A stretch of DNA of 64,000 nt. Origin: an archaeon (lineage in GTDB: Archaea; Nanobdellota; Nanobdellia; Pacearchaeales; GW2011-AR1). Below, piece after piece: positions 23,864-32,325 of this stretch. Under the pieces are notes generated by a model. It made no database searches, was not told where the DNA came from, and saw only the letters and a list, made by a program, of their open reading frames with translations. The position numbers were made by a program, and so were the translations under genes. The first letter of the stretch is position 1. Each line of letters starts with the position of its first letter. Location: positions 90,245 through 154,244 of the forward strand of contig JABHWZ010000004.1 in assembly GCA_018657525.1 (NCBI GenBank). Reading direction: 5' to 3'.

Positions 23864-24298
23864 CTAAAACTCAAATGTTGTTGTTGTACAAGTAACTTCT
23901 GCACCTGTTGAATCCACTAAATACGGAGTGATTTCGATCTTATTCGCATTTAAAATTTCACCATCAACACTTTTAACTTCTGTAGCTAATGATTCAATAT
24001 TTCCTGCAACATCTAAAACACTTGATGCCTCAGAATCACTCATTAATACAACTTTAATACCTGAAATCGCGTCTCCACCTCCAGATCTTTTTAATGTAAT
24101 ATTATATGTTTCATTCACACTTGTTACTTCAGTAGCTTTCACATCAACTTCCAAACAACCCGCACGAGTTTCAACTCCTTCAGCTCCTTGTTGAACAATA
24201 TCACTAATAACCGCCCAAACAATCCCAATCGCAATTAAAGCTAAAGATACAAATATAACTGTTGTAATCACCGCAGACAAACCTTTTTTATTTTTCAT
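23864..24298 (-). CDS. Type IV pilin/archaellin-like secreted subunit
   Basis: 144 aa. A class III signal peptide: short basic start MKNKKG followed by LSAVITTVIFVSLALIAIGI, a hydrophobic helix with no earlier charge, as in archaeal pilins cleaved by a prepilin peptidase after the KKG. The rest is a beta-rich, Thr/Ser/Asp-rich domain with two Cys (GCLEVD; EVTCTT). Strong Shine-Dalgarno, palindromic leader and a terminator suggest high expression. Pilin or S-layer-associated adhesin. Confidence 0.75.
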   Translation of the reverse strand: MKNKKGLSAVITTVIFVSLALIAIGIVWAVISDIVQQGAEGVETRAGCLEVDVKATEVTSVNETYNITLKRSGGGDAISGIKVVLMSDSEASSVLDVAGNIESLATEVKSVDGEILNANKIEITPYLVDSTGAEVTCTTTTFEF

Positions 24299-24303
24299 AA
24301 TAA

Positions 24304-24360
24304 CCTCCTTTCACTACGATATATTATCGTAATAGAATCAACTAAAGATTATATTTAAAT
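24304..24360 (-). promoter_or_regulatory. Promoter, palindrome and strong RBS of the pilin-like gene
   Basis: On the minus strand: a TATA-like GATTTAAATATAATC near 24345-24360, an inverted repeat TACGATA-ATA-TATCGTA at 24315-24331, and the RBS AAAGGAGG at 24304-24311, 6 nt before ATG. The palindrome sits where an operator or leader hairpin would be. Confidence 0.55.
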
Positions 24361-24364
24361 CTTT

Positions 24365-25594
24365 TTATTCTCGATTAAATCTATCAAGAACCTCAAAAAA
24401 ATCTTCCTTATCCATTTTTTTATCTGTGGCGGATAACCCGACATGTTCTGCAAATTTCCAAAATGCTTCCGGTTTATAACCTTGTTTTTTCAAAGAGGCA
24501 ACAGTGGGCAAAGCAGGATCATCCCATCCAGAATATTTACCTTCTTCAATATCTGCTCTCATCTTCCTAGTTGAAAATTCAAAACCAGTAAAATTCAAAA
24601 ATCCTAAAAAGAAAACCCACGGATATTTTTTACCAAAAATTTCAAAAATCATTTCTTGTCTTTTTGCATTATCTCTATGATCTTTCCCTCGAATAATATG
24701 CGTCATCCCCAATTCAATATCATCCACTGTAACAGCTAAGTTCATCAACGGCCAAACACGATATTTCTTTCCTTGTCGAGGGTGTTTGGTTTCATTTATT
24801 CTAGCTAATGAAAAATCCCTCATTGCAGGATTTGGATTTTTCATTCCTTCATATTTCTCTGGAGTTTTAAATCTTAAGACAACTTCTCCAGATTTATAAT
24901 TTGTCTTAGAATCCTCTGACAACATTTTTCCCCAACGCATTAAATTTTCCTTTTTATCATTATTCCGACATGGACAATTCTCTTTTAATTCTGCATACTT
25001 TGTTTTAAAATCTTCGGGAGCGCAAGAACAAATATATGCAGCATTTTTTTCAATGAGTTTTTTTGCATAATCATAATATAAATCAATCCGATCTGACTGC
25101 ACCACAATTTCAATCTCGCTGTTTGTTAACCAATTCGCTTCAGATTCAATCATCTTATATGCCTTCGGATAAACTGTTTCAGGATTTGTATCCTCAATTC
25201 TAACATAAAGTTTTCCACCATACTCTTTCACAAAATCATAATTCAAAGAAAGATTAATCGCGTGCGGAAGATGCAAAGGCCCACTTGGCGACGGCGCAAT
25301 TCGCATAACAACTCCAGACTTTGGAACATCAGGCAATTCAGGCAACCCCTCTCGAACTTCACGATGACTAATCTCCGTAGAATGCTCTGCTAAAAGTTCT
25401 TCCTGTTTATCCTCACTCATAGAATTAACCTCTTCGAGAACTTCATTAATCACTGGCATAACATTTTTAATTTCACTCTTTTCTAATCCTTCTGCAAAAA
25501 GCGAATTCAAAACCGCGCCAGCCACCGCACTCCCACCATGTTCAACTGCATTTTTCAAAGCATAAATTTTCGCCTTATCTTTTAAATTTTCCAT
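24365..25594 (-). CDS. gltX: Archaeal glutamyl-tRNA synthetase lacking C-terminal barrels
   Basis: 409 aa. Residues 1-95 match the archaeal/eukaryal GluRS N-terminal extension. The class I catalytic domain has PSPSGPLHLPHA (HLPH at 108-111 instead of HIGH), YVRIEDTNPE, a zinc-binding-like CSCAPEDF...CPCRNN loop and HIIRGKDHRDN. FSTRKMRAD (340-348) replaces the KMSKS motif. Family members continue 130-170 residues as anticodon-binding beta barrels; here the protein stops at 409 in a clean stop, so that domain is missing. Confidence 0.88.
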   Translation of the reverse strand: MENLKDKAKIYALKNAVEHGGSAVAGAVLNSLFAEGLEKSEIKNVMPVINEVLEEVNSMSEDKQEELLAEHSTEISHREVREGLPELPDVPKSGVVMRIAPSPSGPLHLPHAINLSLNYDFVKEYGGKLYVRIEDTNPETVYPKAYKMIESEANWLTNSEIEIVVQSDRIDLYYDYAKKLIEKNAAYICSCAPEDFKTKYAELKENCPCRNNDKKENLMRWGKMLSEDSKTNYKSGEVVLRFKTPEKYEGMKNPNPAMRDFSLARINETKHPRQGKKYRVWPLMNLAVTVDDIELGMTHIIRGKDHRDNAKRQEMIFEIFGKKYPWVFFLGFLNFTGFEFSTRKMRADIEEGKYSGWDDPALPTVASLKKQGYKPEAFWKFAEHVGLSATDKKMDKEDFFEVLDRFNRE

Positions 25595-25666
25595 AAATAG
25601 AAATAATAAATCATCTTTTTATAATTTGGGGTAAGAATGAATTAATCTAAATACAAGCGGATAAAC

Positions 25667-26047
25667 TTACACTTTTCTTTCAAGAACTTCAACTCTCTGT
25701 TGTAATCTGTAAATCTGATTTGATAAATCTTCAATTCTATCTGTCAAATCTTTCAATCGCTTTGCTAATTTTCGCCTTCTCTCATCTGAAGTTAACTCTC
25801 GCCCACTTCCAGTTGTATTAAATGAATTTGAAGAACTCTCTGATGAATTCGTTGAACTTCCAGAATTTGTATCATTCCCTCCAAAAAAGAACGGCACAAC
25901 TTCTCCAGAACCAGAATCTGAAGCACTTTCACCAGAACTCATTCCAGAATCATTCCGCATCTCACTAGCTTTCTCCTCTTGTCGCCTAAATCGTTCTCCC
26001 AAATCAACAATATCTCCCTTTTTTTTAAACATATCAAAAATTCCCAT
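25667..26047 (-). CDS. Ser/Gly-linker protein with C-terminal coiled coil
   Basis: Reading from MGIFDMFKKK (ATG at 26047; the frame is open to 26065), about 126 aa. A short conserved-looking N-terminus (KKGDIVDLGERFRRQEEK) is followed by a Ser/Gly/Asn-rich low-complexity linker. A 45-residue coiled coil (LAKRLKDLTDRIEDLSNQIY, RLQQRVEVLERKV) ends it. Similar proteins are common in Woesearchaeota-type genomes (recollection, not searched). The role is unknown; the ends may bind partners through a flexible tether. Confidence 0.6.
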   Translation of the reverse strand: MGIFDMFKKKGDIVDLGERFRRQEEKASEMRNDSGMSSGESASDSGSGEVVPFFFGGNDTNSGSSTNSSESSSNSFNTTGSGRELTSDERRRKLAKRLKDLTDRIEDLSNQIYRLQQRVEVLERKV

Positions 26048-26189
26048 AACTCTAGATATTTCCAAGTTTTTTAAACTTAGTTGTTCTGAAAGAGTTAAAG
26101 GGAATCGTTTGTAAGGGAGATTATTTTTTTAAAAAAAGAACCCTACACAAACAATTAAAAATACTTCAAACTTCAAATTATAAAGCAAG

Positions 26190-27713
26190 ATGGTCGCGAC
26201 AATAGCTCAATTAATCGGAAAAGTAAACCCCAAACTCTATTCTACAAATGGAGAGGAACTTCTAAAAAAATACAAAACTTTAAATAAAATTCCAGCAGAA
26301 AAAATCAAGCCCAAGTCAGCAGCTTACTTGTATTCATTTCCAGAAGGAGTTCAAAAATCTCCCACCGGAGACCCAAGCGCTGAATTCAAAATCGGCTACG
26401 ATTCATCGTCGGAAACATTAGAACCACTTTATTTCTGGCTCTTGGATTTAATGAACAGTTTTGGACTTGCCCCTGAAAAATTAGTAGATAATTTTTCTTC
26501 TTCTCCTGGTTCAGGTCATTTTGGAGAAATGGGAATCAAATCATCACAAATGCAACAACAAGCCCAAAACATAATGGGACAAGTTAACACTGTCTTGCGA
26601 AGTGTAATAAATATAATTTACGATTTAAAAGAATTCAAAACAAGATTACAAAGTTATAAAGATTTAAAATCAAAAAACGCAGCAAAATCCGAAGCCGCCA
26701 CACTTTCATTAAAACAGCTATGGCTAGACAAAGTTGACATCCAAAAAGGCAACTCATCAGTAAAAGCAATGGCGCTCGGACAAGCCGGATTCCAAACACT
26801 TCTCGACGCTTTCTTAGTAGTTAAAGACGAAGAGTCTGTAGAAAAATTAGACTTAAACGAGAGAGTAAAAAGAATCGTAAAAATGCGAATCAACGAATTC
26901 TTAAGTTGGATTGGAAACTCAGAAGAAGAATTAAAAAAACGATACGAACTCGAAAGAACTTATTTGAAAAGTCAAGTAAATAGTTTAAAACTTTATTCAC
27001 GCTGGGCAAAACCATATCTAAAAGCAGCAGCTGACTTAGAACAAAAAGAACAAGGACGAGCAGCTGACTTTGTAAAAACATTTAACACAATAATTTTAGA
27101 GTTAAGTCTTTTAGGGAAAGCTGAAATAAAACCAGCAGAACTGGCACAAGATTCAACCTTGCCATTACATTTCAAAAAATACAAAGGCAGAAAATATTAT
27201 GCATGCGCATTATTAGATTTTAAATTCCGAGGGATACCACAAAAAATACAATCAGGTCAATCAGGACACTATGTATTCGGAGGCAAGATAGAAATAAATT
27301 TCAAAGGATACGCCCTTAATCAAGACGAAATAGACATGCTCTACCAAGAACTTGATAAATCAGACTTGGGAGATGTTCTAAAATTAATTGAAGGAACGAC
27401 AACCGAAAGCTTAGAACAATTAGAAGGAGAAATAAAAGAATTCCTCGACGAAAAAACTCCTGAAGAAGAGGAAGAAGAAATTGAAAAACCTAAAGAAACA
27501 AATCCGTTTATGGCCCTACTTGGAAAAACTAGCAAGAAAAAAAAGAAAAAAGAAGATGAGGATGAGGAAGAAAAAAAGATAATTACTTCAATTAAAAAAG
27601 ACAGTTATGATGAAAAAGTTTTAAGAGAAATTGCAGGCAAAAAAGCAACAGAAACTGTATTCACTTTATTTGACGTTTACAAAAAAGGTCACAGAATGCC
27701 AAGTTATGCTTAA
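26190..27713 (+). CDS. Large conserved hypothetical protein
   Basis: 507 aa, no named family. Residues 1-120 form a mixed domain (AYLYSFPEGVQK, AEFKIGYDSSSETLEPLYFW). Residues 120-330 are long helices including a coiled-coil-like QMQQQAQNIMGQVNTVLRSV. A beta region (about 345-400; YYACALLDFKFRGIPQK) follows. A Lys/Glu low-complexity tract (about 435-475) precedes a final helix. Soluble, no TM. Probably a structural or scaffold protein of the DPANN lineage; no function can be assigned. Confidence 0.7.
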   Translation: MVATIAQLIGKVNPKLYSTNGEELLKKYKTLNKIPAEKIKPKSAAYLYSFPEGVQKSPTGDPSAEFKIGYDSSSETLEPLYFWLLDLMNSFGLAPEKLVDNFSSSPGSGHFGEMGIKSSQMQQQAQNIMGQVNTVLRSVINIIYDLKEFKTRLQSYKDLKSKNAAKSEAATLSLKQLWLDKVDIQKGNSSVKAMALGQAGFQTLLDAFLVVKDEESVEKLDLNERVKRIVKMRINEFLSWIGNSEEELKKRYELERTYLKSQVNSLKLYSRWAKPYLKAAADLEQKEQGRAADFVKTFNTIILELSLLGKAEIKPAELAQDSTLPLHFKKYKGRKYYACALLDFKFRGIPQKIQSGQSGHYVFGGKIEINFKGYALNQDEIDMLYQELDKSDLGDVLKLIEGTTTESLEQLEGEIKEFLDEKTPEEEEEEIEKPKETNPFMALLGKTSKKKKKKEDEDEEEKKIITSIKKDSYDEKVLREIAGKKATETVFTLFDVYKKGHRMPSYA

Positions 27714-27751
27714 TTGGAAAGTTTTATAATCCAAGATAAAATAATTTTTTT

Positions 27752-28240
27752 ATGAACCAACAAGAATTTTTATCGAGATCTAACACAGGAATTGTGGTGG
27801 TGGATATGCAATTAGAATGGGTAAGAAATTTAGATAACAAAAAAGATTTGATTAACAATCAGATTAAAATAATTAAACAAAATCCCAGTTTGCCAGCAAT
27901 ACTTTTAGAAATGAATCCCCCAAAATATGGAAAAACATTATATTTAATAAGGGAATCTGTAAGAGATAGATTAGAAGCAAGAATAGATAAAGATAACACC
28001 GACGGTTTTACTAATCCTAATTTAGAAGAAACATTATATCGTTTTGGAATAAAAAATATACTCTTCATGGGAACATATGCTTCCGCTTGCGTTTTTTCAA
28101 CTTCAAGATCCGCAATAGATAAAGGATTTAAAATTGGAACCAACCAACGATTAATAGCAGATATGTCTTGTGATAGTCATACTACAATAAGTAAGGGAGC
28201 ATTCAAATGGTATCAGCAAAACTGTGATTACTTTGAATAA
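27752..28240 (+). CDS. Isochorismatase/nicotinamidase-like cysteine hydrolase
   Basis: 162 aa. TGIVVVDMQLEW carries the catalytic Asp; FGIKNILFMGTYASACVFST places the nucleophilic Cys near residue 112; DMSCDSH follows. The family (PF00857) hydrolyses nicotinamide, isochorismate, ureidoacrylate and similar compounds. The middle Lys segment (GFTNPNLEETLYRFGIKN) fits. The substrate is uncertain; NAD salvage is the default idea for an archaeon. Convergent with the small membrane gene at 28241. Confidence 0.8.
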   Translation: MNQQEFLSRSNTGIVVVDMQLEWVRNLDNKKDLINNQIKIIKQNPSLPAILLEMNPPKYGKTLYLIRESVRDRLEARIDKDNTDGFTNPNLEETLYRFGIKNILFMGTYASACVFSTSRSAIDKGFKIGTNQRLIADMSCDSHTTISKGAFKWYQQNCDYFE

Positions 28241-28423
28241 TTATTCCTTACCTGCCACCAAAAGTCCCAAACCTAAAACCACAAAAACTAATCCTAAAAA
28301 ATTTGTATCAAAAGAAACATTTTCAGAAATCACCAACCCGTGCATTCCACGATAAAAAACAAACAAAAAAACTCCGCCCTTTACTAAAGATAAAAGACCC
28401 AAGATTTTCAACCATTTTTTCAT
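28241..28423 (-). CDS. Two-TM mini membrane protein
   Basis: 60 aa: two hydrophobic helices (LKILGLLSLVKGGVFLFVFY and LGLVFVVLGLGLLVAGKE) joined by a loop with GMHGLVISENVS. The second helix and its AGKE ending match the gene at 1307-1783 (IIGGLGLFMAGKK), so these are versions of one hairpin domain. The stop codons of this gene and of the convergent hydrolase are adjacent. Confidence 0.65.
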   Translation of the reverse strand: MKKWLKILGLLSLVKGGVFLFVFYRGMHGLVISENVSFDTNFLGLVFVVLGLGLLVAGKE

Positions 28424-28493
28424 ACTTTATTAAGGGATATGGACTTTTTAAATTTATAATTAAATTTTTATACTTCAAAATCCTAGATAAAAC

Positions 28494-29108
28494 ATGGCTA
28501 AGAAAAATAAATCTAAAGCTAAAAACAAAAAAGAGGAAAAAGCTAAAGAAAAAGATTCTGATTTGGAAAAAGCCATTACGCATAGGCATCGCGAAGCACT
28601 GAAAAAAGAACTTGAAGAATCTGAAGAAGATTTAACAAAAAAAAATTCTAAAAATAAAGCTCCTAAGAAAATTCCTCAAGAAAGAGAAGATGTTTCTATG
28701 CAACAAATTCAAGCAAATTCTTCAACATCCCCTTCACTCGAAAGAATAAATAATTCTGGAGAAAATTTACCAATAAGATTAGAAAGACAAGCTGAAGAAT
28801 TATCTGAACAAAAACCCAAAGCTCAAAGAGGAGTTTATACTGCAAGAGCAAAATCAGATTATGAATCAGAAACTAATTCCGACGAAGAACATGAATACTC
28901 TGCTGAAACTCAATCTACTACAACACGAAATCTCTCACAGTCAAATATGTCAACAAATGAAGTCCAATTTCAAAATCAAGAATTAGCTCAAGCAAGAGGG
29001 AACTCTTCAGCAAAACGAGAAGAAGATTATGCAGTAGAAACCAAAATTTTAGAAAGAGAAAAATCTAATCTCCCTTTTGAAAAGAAAAAAGACGATTATG
29101 TGATTTAA
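28494..29108 (+). CDS. Low-complexity charged protein containing a dispersed repeat
   Basis: 204 aa, very hydrophilic and probably disordered: Lys/Glu-rich start (KKNKSKAKNKKEEKAKEKDS), Ser/Gln/Thr-rich middle, acidic/basic end. Residues 27-38 (KAITHRHREALK) are encoded by the 30-nt repeat at 28575-28604 that also occurs at 30967-30996 outside a gene. TATA-like element near 28450. Function unknown. Confidence 0.6.
   Translation: MAKKNKSKAKNKKEEKAKEKDSDLEKAITHRHREALKKELEESEEDLTKKNSKNKAPKKIPQEREDVSMQQIQANSSTSPSLERINNSGENLPIRLERQAEELSEQKPKAQRGVYTARAKSDYESETNSDEEHEYSAETQSTTTRNLSQSNMSTNEVQFQNQELAQARGNSSAKREEDYAVETKILEREKSNLPFEKKKDDYVI
28575..28604 (+). repeat. 30-nt ITHRxREAL repeat, copy 1 (inside a gene)
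   Basis: Differs from the copy at 30967-30996 at only two positions, a C/T each. It reads CATTACGCATAGG-Y-ATCGCG then AAGCA-Y-TGAA. It is more GC-rich than its surroundings and inserted in frame. CGC-ATAGGCATC-GCG can pair as a short hairpin. Confidence 0.6.
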
Positions 29109-29233
29109 CATAACATTAATAAATAAACTTCAACTTTAATTATCGAGGTGACAAGATTACAGACTATTCAATTTCAAACATTTACCAAGGTGCAGACTCT
29201 AGTCTCGATCCCAACAAGTCTTATGGGAGTATA

Positions 29234-30928
29234 ATGGGCGGATACAGCGTCGACGCTAAAACAATTGGTATGGCAACTGACCCGCGAACAGCAAACGCAA
29301 TTAAAGAAGTAAACAAACAAGTTTCTTCTGGTACAACTGCGATTGAAGTGAGCACAGTAAGCCCAGAAATTTTCGATTCTATGCCTCAAGAACAATTAAA
29401 AGAAATCAAACGAATGTCTGACCTCACAGGAGTAGACATAACTTTCCATGCCCCATTAGTTGATGCGTCAGGATTAACAAAAGAAGGATTCACCGAAGCT
29501 GGAAGAGAGCAAGCAGAAAGACAAATGGTCGCAACAATCGACAGAGCACAAGTGCTCAATAAAAATGGAAACATGCCCATCACTTTCCACTCTGCAGTAC
29601 AACTCCCGGGAGCATTAGTTGAGCCCGGAAAAGAAGAAGAAGAAACATTAGTAATAAATTCTGAAACCGGTTCATTAAATAGAGTCCCGCTAAAAAAACG
29701 GCATTTCCCTGGAGAAAAAGAAGTCAGAGATCCTGAAACAGAAATAAAACATATGAACAAAGATAGCTGGACAGAAAGATTGAGAAACTTATCTTATTAT
29801 GCTCAGATGGGAAATGAATCTATCAATAGAAGTAAATACTCTGAATTAATGAGGCAACAAGCTCCCGAAGAATTTGAAAAAGATGAAAACTTAAAAGAAG
29901 CAAAAACAACATTCGAGAGAGGAATGACTTTTTTAGATAGTTCTTATCGGGATGTGCAAAATATGTTTGACACCGCATATAGAAGTGTATTAGATAATAA
30001 CAATGAAGACGAGAAAAAAATATTAGACCAATTAAAAAATGATATCCAAAAAAATGCAGAACAAATTGCTAAAGATCCTAACTCTCAGGAAAACTTAATG
30101 TTAAGGAAAAAAGTAATTGATGATAGTATAAACACTTTACAAAAAATAACCCCTGAAACTATTAAACCGCTTAGAGGGTACGCCCTCAATAAATCCACAG
30201 AAACTTTTTCAAATGTCGCTTTAGAAACTTGGAAAAAGTACAAAGACAAATCTCCAATCATCAGCATTGAAAATCCCCCTGCAGGAACTGCTGCATTTTC
30301 AACTGGAAAAGAATTAAAAGAATTAGTTACTCAATCAAAACAGGAATTTGTAGAAAAAGCTGTACAACAAAACTTAATGTCTGAATCAGATGCAAAAAAA
30401 CAAGCAGACAAAATGTTGGGAGTAACTTTAGATGTTGGACATATGAATATGCTCCGAAAACACGGATATAGTGAGGCACAACTTTTAGAAGAAACTGAAG
30501 CAGTTGCCCCTTTAACAAAACACGTTCATCTTTCAGATAATTTTGGTTTCGAACACACTGAATTGCCAATGGGAATGGGAAATGTTCCAATCAAAGAAAT
30601 TTTACAAAAATTAGGAGAAAAAGGATACGAAGGGAAAAAAATCGTAGAGGCCGGAAACTGGTGGCAACATTTTTCAGATCAAGGAAAAGTTTCACCACTC
30701 CAACCAACTCTCGGTGCATTAGGAACCCCAATGTATACTGGAGGCGGTGGACCATCTTGGGGAGATGCCTCAAATTTATATCAAGGATATTCATCTGGAT
30801 TCGGTATGATGTTACCACAAATAAACTACAATACATTTGGTGCAGGATTTTCAAAACTCCCCGCAGAACTCGGAGGGCAAGTTCAGGGAGGACAAGGAAG
30901 CCGTTTAGGCGGAACTCCCATGGAATAA
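29234..30928 (+). CDS. TIM-barrel protein, xylose isomerase/AP endonuclease 2 type
   Basis: 564 aa. TGVDITFHAPLVD (metal-site strand), NMPITFHSAV, SPIISIENPP, GVTLDVGHMNML, TKHVHLSDNFGFEH and KKIVEAGNWWQHF are successive barrel strands with metal-binding E/H/D residues of PF01261. An insertion of about 150 residues (about 175-330) is helical. The C-terminal 60 residues are Gly-rich and disordered. The reading frame is open and coding-like upstream to 29156, where a strong RBS (GAGGTGA, 29145-29151) precedes an ATT codon, so the real start may be ATT. Substrate unknown. Confidence 0.75.
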   Translation: MGGYSVDAKTIGMATDPRTANAIKEVNKQVSSGTTAIEVSTVSPEIFDSMPQEQLKEIKRMSDLTGVDITFHAPLVDASGLTKEGFTEAGREQAERQMVATIDRAQVLNKNGNMPITFHSAVQLPGALVEPGKEEEETLVINSETGSLNRVPLKKRHFPGEKEVRDPETEIKHMNKDSWTERLRNLSYYAQMGNESINRSKYSELMRQQAPEEFEKDENLKEAKTTFERGMTFLDSSYRDVQNMFDTAYRSVLDNNNEDEKKILDQLKNDIQKNAEQIAKDPNSQENLMLRKKVIDDSINTLQKITPETIKPLRGYALNKSTETFSNVALETWKKYKDKSPIISIENPPAGTAAFSTGKELKELVTQSKQEFVEKAVQQNLMSESDAKKQADKMLGVTLDVGHMNMLRKHGYSEAQLLEETEAVAPLTKHVHLSDNFGFEHTELPMGMGNVPIKEILQKLGEKGYEGKKIVEAGNWWQHFSDQGKVSPLQPTLGALGTPMYTGGGGPSWGDASNLYQGYSSGFGMMLPQINYNTFGAGFSKLPAELGGQVQGGQGSRLGGTPME

Positions 30929-30966
30929 TTTAAATACTCCAAAGTATATATTCAAGAATACAAAAC

Positions 30967-30996
30967 CATTACGCATAGGTATCGCGAAGCATTGAA
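30967..30996 (+). repeat. 30-nt ITHRxREAL repeat, copy 2 (5' region)
   Basis: Nearly identical to 28575-28604. It lies between a TATA-like TTTAAATAC near 30929 and the ATG at 30998, in the leader of the NTase gene, and its frame leads into that gene without a stop. Confidence 0.6.
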
Positions 30997-30997
30997 C

Positions 30998-31888
30998 ATG
31001 AAAAAAAAAGTGAAAAATAAAAAAGTTGTTAGAAAAAAAGATTTGGCAAAAGAAAAATCTATTGAAGAACTTAAAACTAAATCTAAAAAACTTTCAAAAG
31101 AAATAACAACTTTACAAATAATTAATGAATCTGACATTGCAATGGATTTCGCAACAAAAGCCTATAAAAAATTTAACAAAACAATCAAATCGATTATTCT
31201 TTTCGGTTCAACAATGAAAGGCACACAAACAACTGATTCAGATATTGACTTAATAATTATCATTGATGACGTTTCAATAAAATGGGATCAAGAAATAATC
31301 GCATGGTATCGAGAAGAACTCGACAAAATATTAAAAAATAATCCCTACAAAAAAAGTCTGCATATTAACACAATAAAGTTAAGCACATGGTGGGAAGATT
31401 TAATGCGAGGCGATCCAGTTGTGATAAATGTTTTAAGATATGGAGAAGCCATAATTGATTTAGCAGGTTTTTTTGAACCATTAAAATTCTTATTAATTCA
31501 CGGAAAAATACGCTCAACCCCTGAAGCAGTTTACACTTCTTTGCAAAGAGCCCCACTACATTTAGCAAATAGTAAAGCCGCAGAACTAAACGCAATAGAA
31601 GGATTATATTGGGCAATGGTCGACTCTGCACATTCAGCTTTAATCGCTGCAAATGTCTTACCTCCATCTCCAGAACACATTCCTGCTGACTTAAACGAAA
31701 ACTTTGTTAAAACCGGAAAACTCAATCAAAAGTATGTTGCTTGGTATCGGGACTTATTAATATTACATAAAAAAATATCTCATCGCAGAATAACCGAACT
31801 TAAAGGAGTTGAAATAGATGAATGGCAAGACAAAGCAGAAGAATTCGTCAAAGTAATGGCAGACTTAGTTAATGAAATAATTAAGTGA
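30998..31888 (+). CDS. Nucleotidyltransferase with HEPN-like helical domain
   Basis: About 296 aa. A Lys-rich start and coiled helix (1-50) is followed by the NTase core IILFGSTMKGTQTTDSDIDL (about 66-85) with the third acidic strand LHINTIKL. A C-terminal helical domain (about 180-290) shows LHLANSKAAELNAIEGLYWA and LLILHKKISHRRI, resembling HEPN bundles. It is a smaller relative of the protein at 36518-38080 (shared order GS, D-x-D, WWEDL/FWESV, P-x-V). The modified target is unknown. TTG at 30992 is an alternative start. Confidence 0.75.
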   Translation: MKKKVKNKKVVRKKDLAKEKSIEELKTKSKKLSKEITTLQIINESDIAMDFATKAYKKFNKTIKSIILFGSTMKGTQTTDSDIDLIIIIDDVSIKWDQEIIAWYREELDKILKNNPYKKSLHINTIKLSTWWEDLMRGDPVVINVLRYGEAIIDLAGFFEPLKFLLIHGKIRSTPEAVYTSLQRAPLHLANSKAAELNAIEGLYWAMVDSAHSALIAANVLPPSPEHIPADLNENFVKTGKLNQKYVAWYRDLLILHKKISHRRITELKGVEIDEWQDKAEEFVKVMADLVNEIIK

Positions 31889-31892
31889 AATT

Positions 31893-32276
31893 TTATTTGT
31901 TTGATAAAACGCAAGAATCAGAATTTTCGCAATATCTTTCTAAATCATTTAATCCCCGCTCACAAGCATCTTTTTCAGAAAAACATGCATCAAAGTAATA
32001 TGCTTGAAATAAATCATAAGCATGTTCAACAGATTCAACAGGAATTTCAGGATTAATAAGAGGATTTGTTGGAGATACAGGTTTTGTTAAATCAATTATT
32101 GGCAAATTCTGTTTCCATGTTGCATTACCTTCCATAAAATTTAAAGAAGCATCTAAAAAAGGGTGCATTTCATTTACTCCCTTATCAAGCAATCTCTGAG
32201 TTTTAGAGACAAAACTAGGCTTGTAAGCTCGGTCTATTTCATCAGACATTGTTTGTAACTTTTCTCCCATTGACAT
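31893..32276 (-). CDS. Hypothetical acidic protein
   Basis: 127 aa, no family. Mostly helical, with FVSKTQRLLDKGVNEMHPFL and a C-terminal Cys/Asp-rich end (YFDACFSEKDACERG...CENSDSCVLSNK) that has four Cys and could bind metal or form disulfides. It ends 4 nt after the NTase stop, in convergent orientation. Confidence 0.55.
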   Translation of the reverse strand: MSMGEKLQTMSDEIDRAYKPSFVSKTQRLLDKGVNEMHPFLDASLNFMEGNATWKQNLPIIDLTKPVSPTNPLINPEIPVESVEHAYDLFQAYYFDACFSEKDACERGLNDLERYCENSDSCVLSNK

Positions 32277-32325
32277 TTTATTCTCATTAAATATTCTATT
32301 TTAATTATTATTTTTTAAAAAAATT

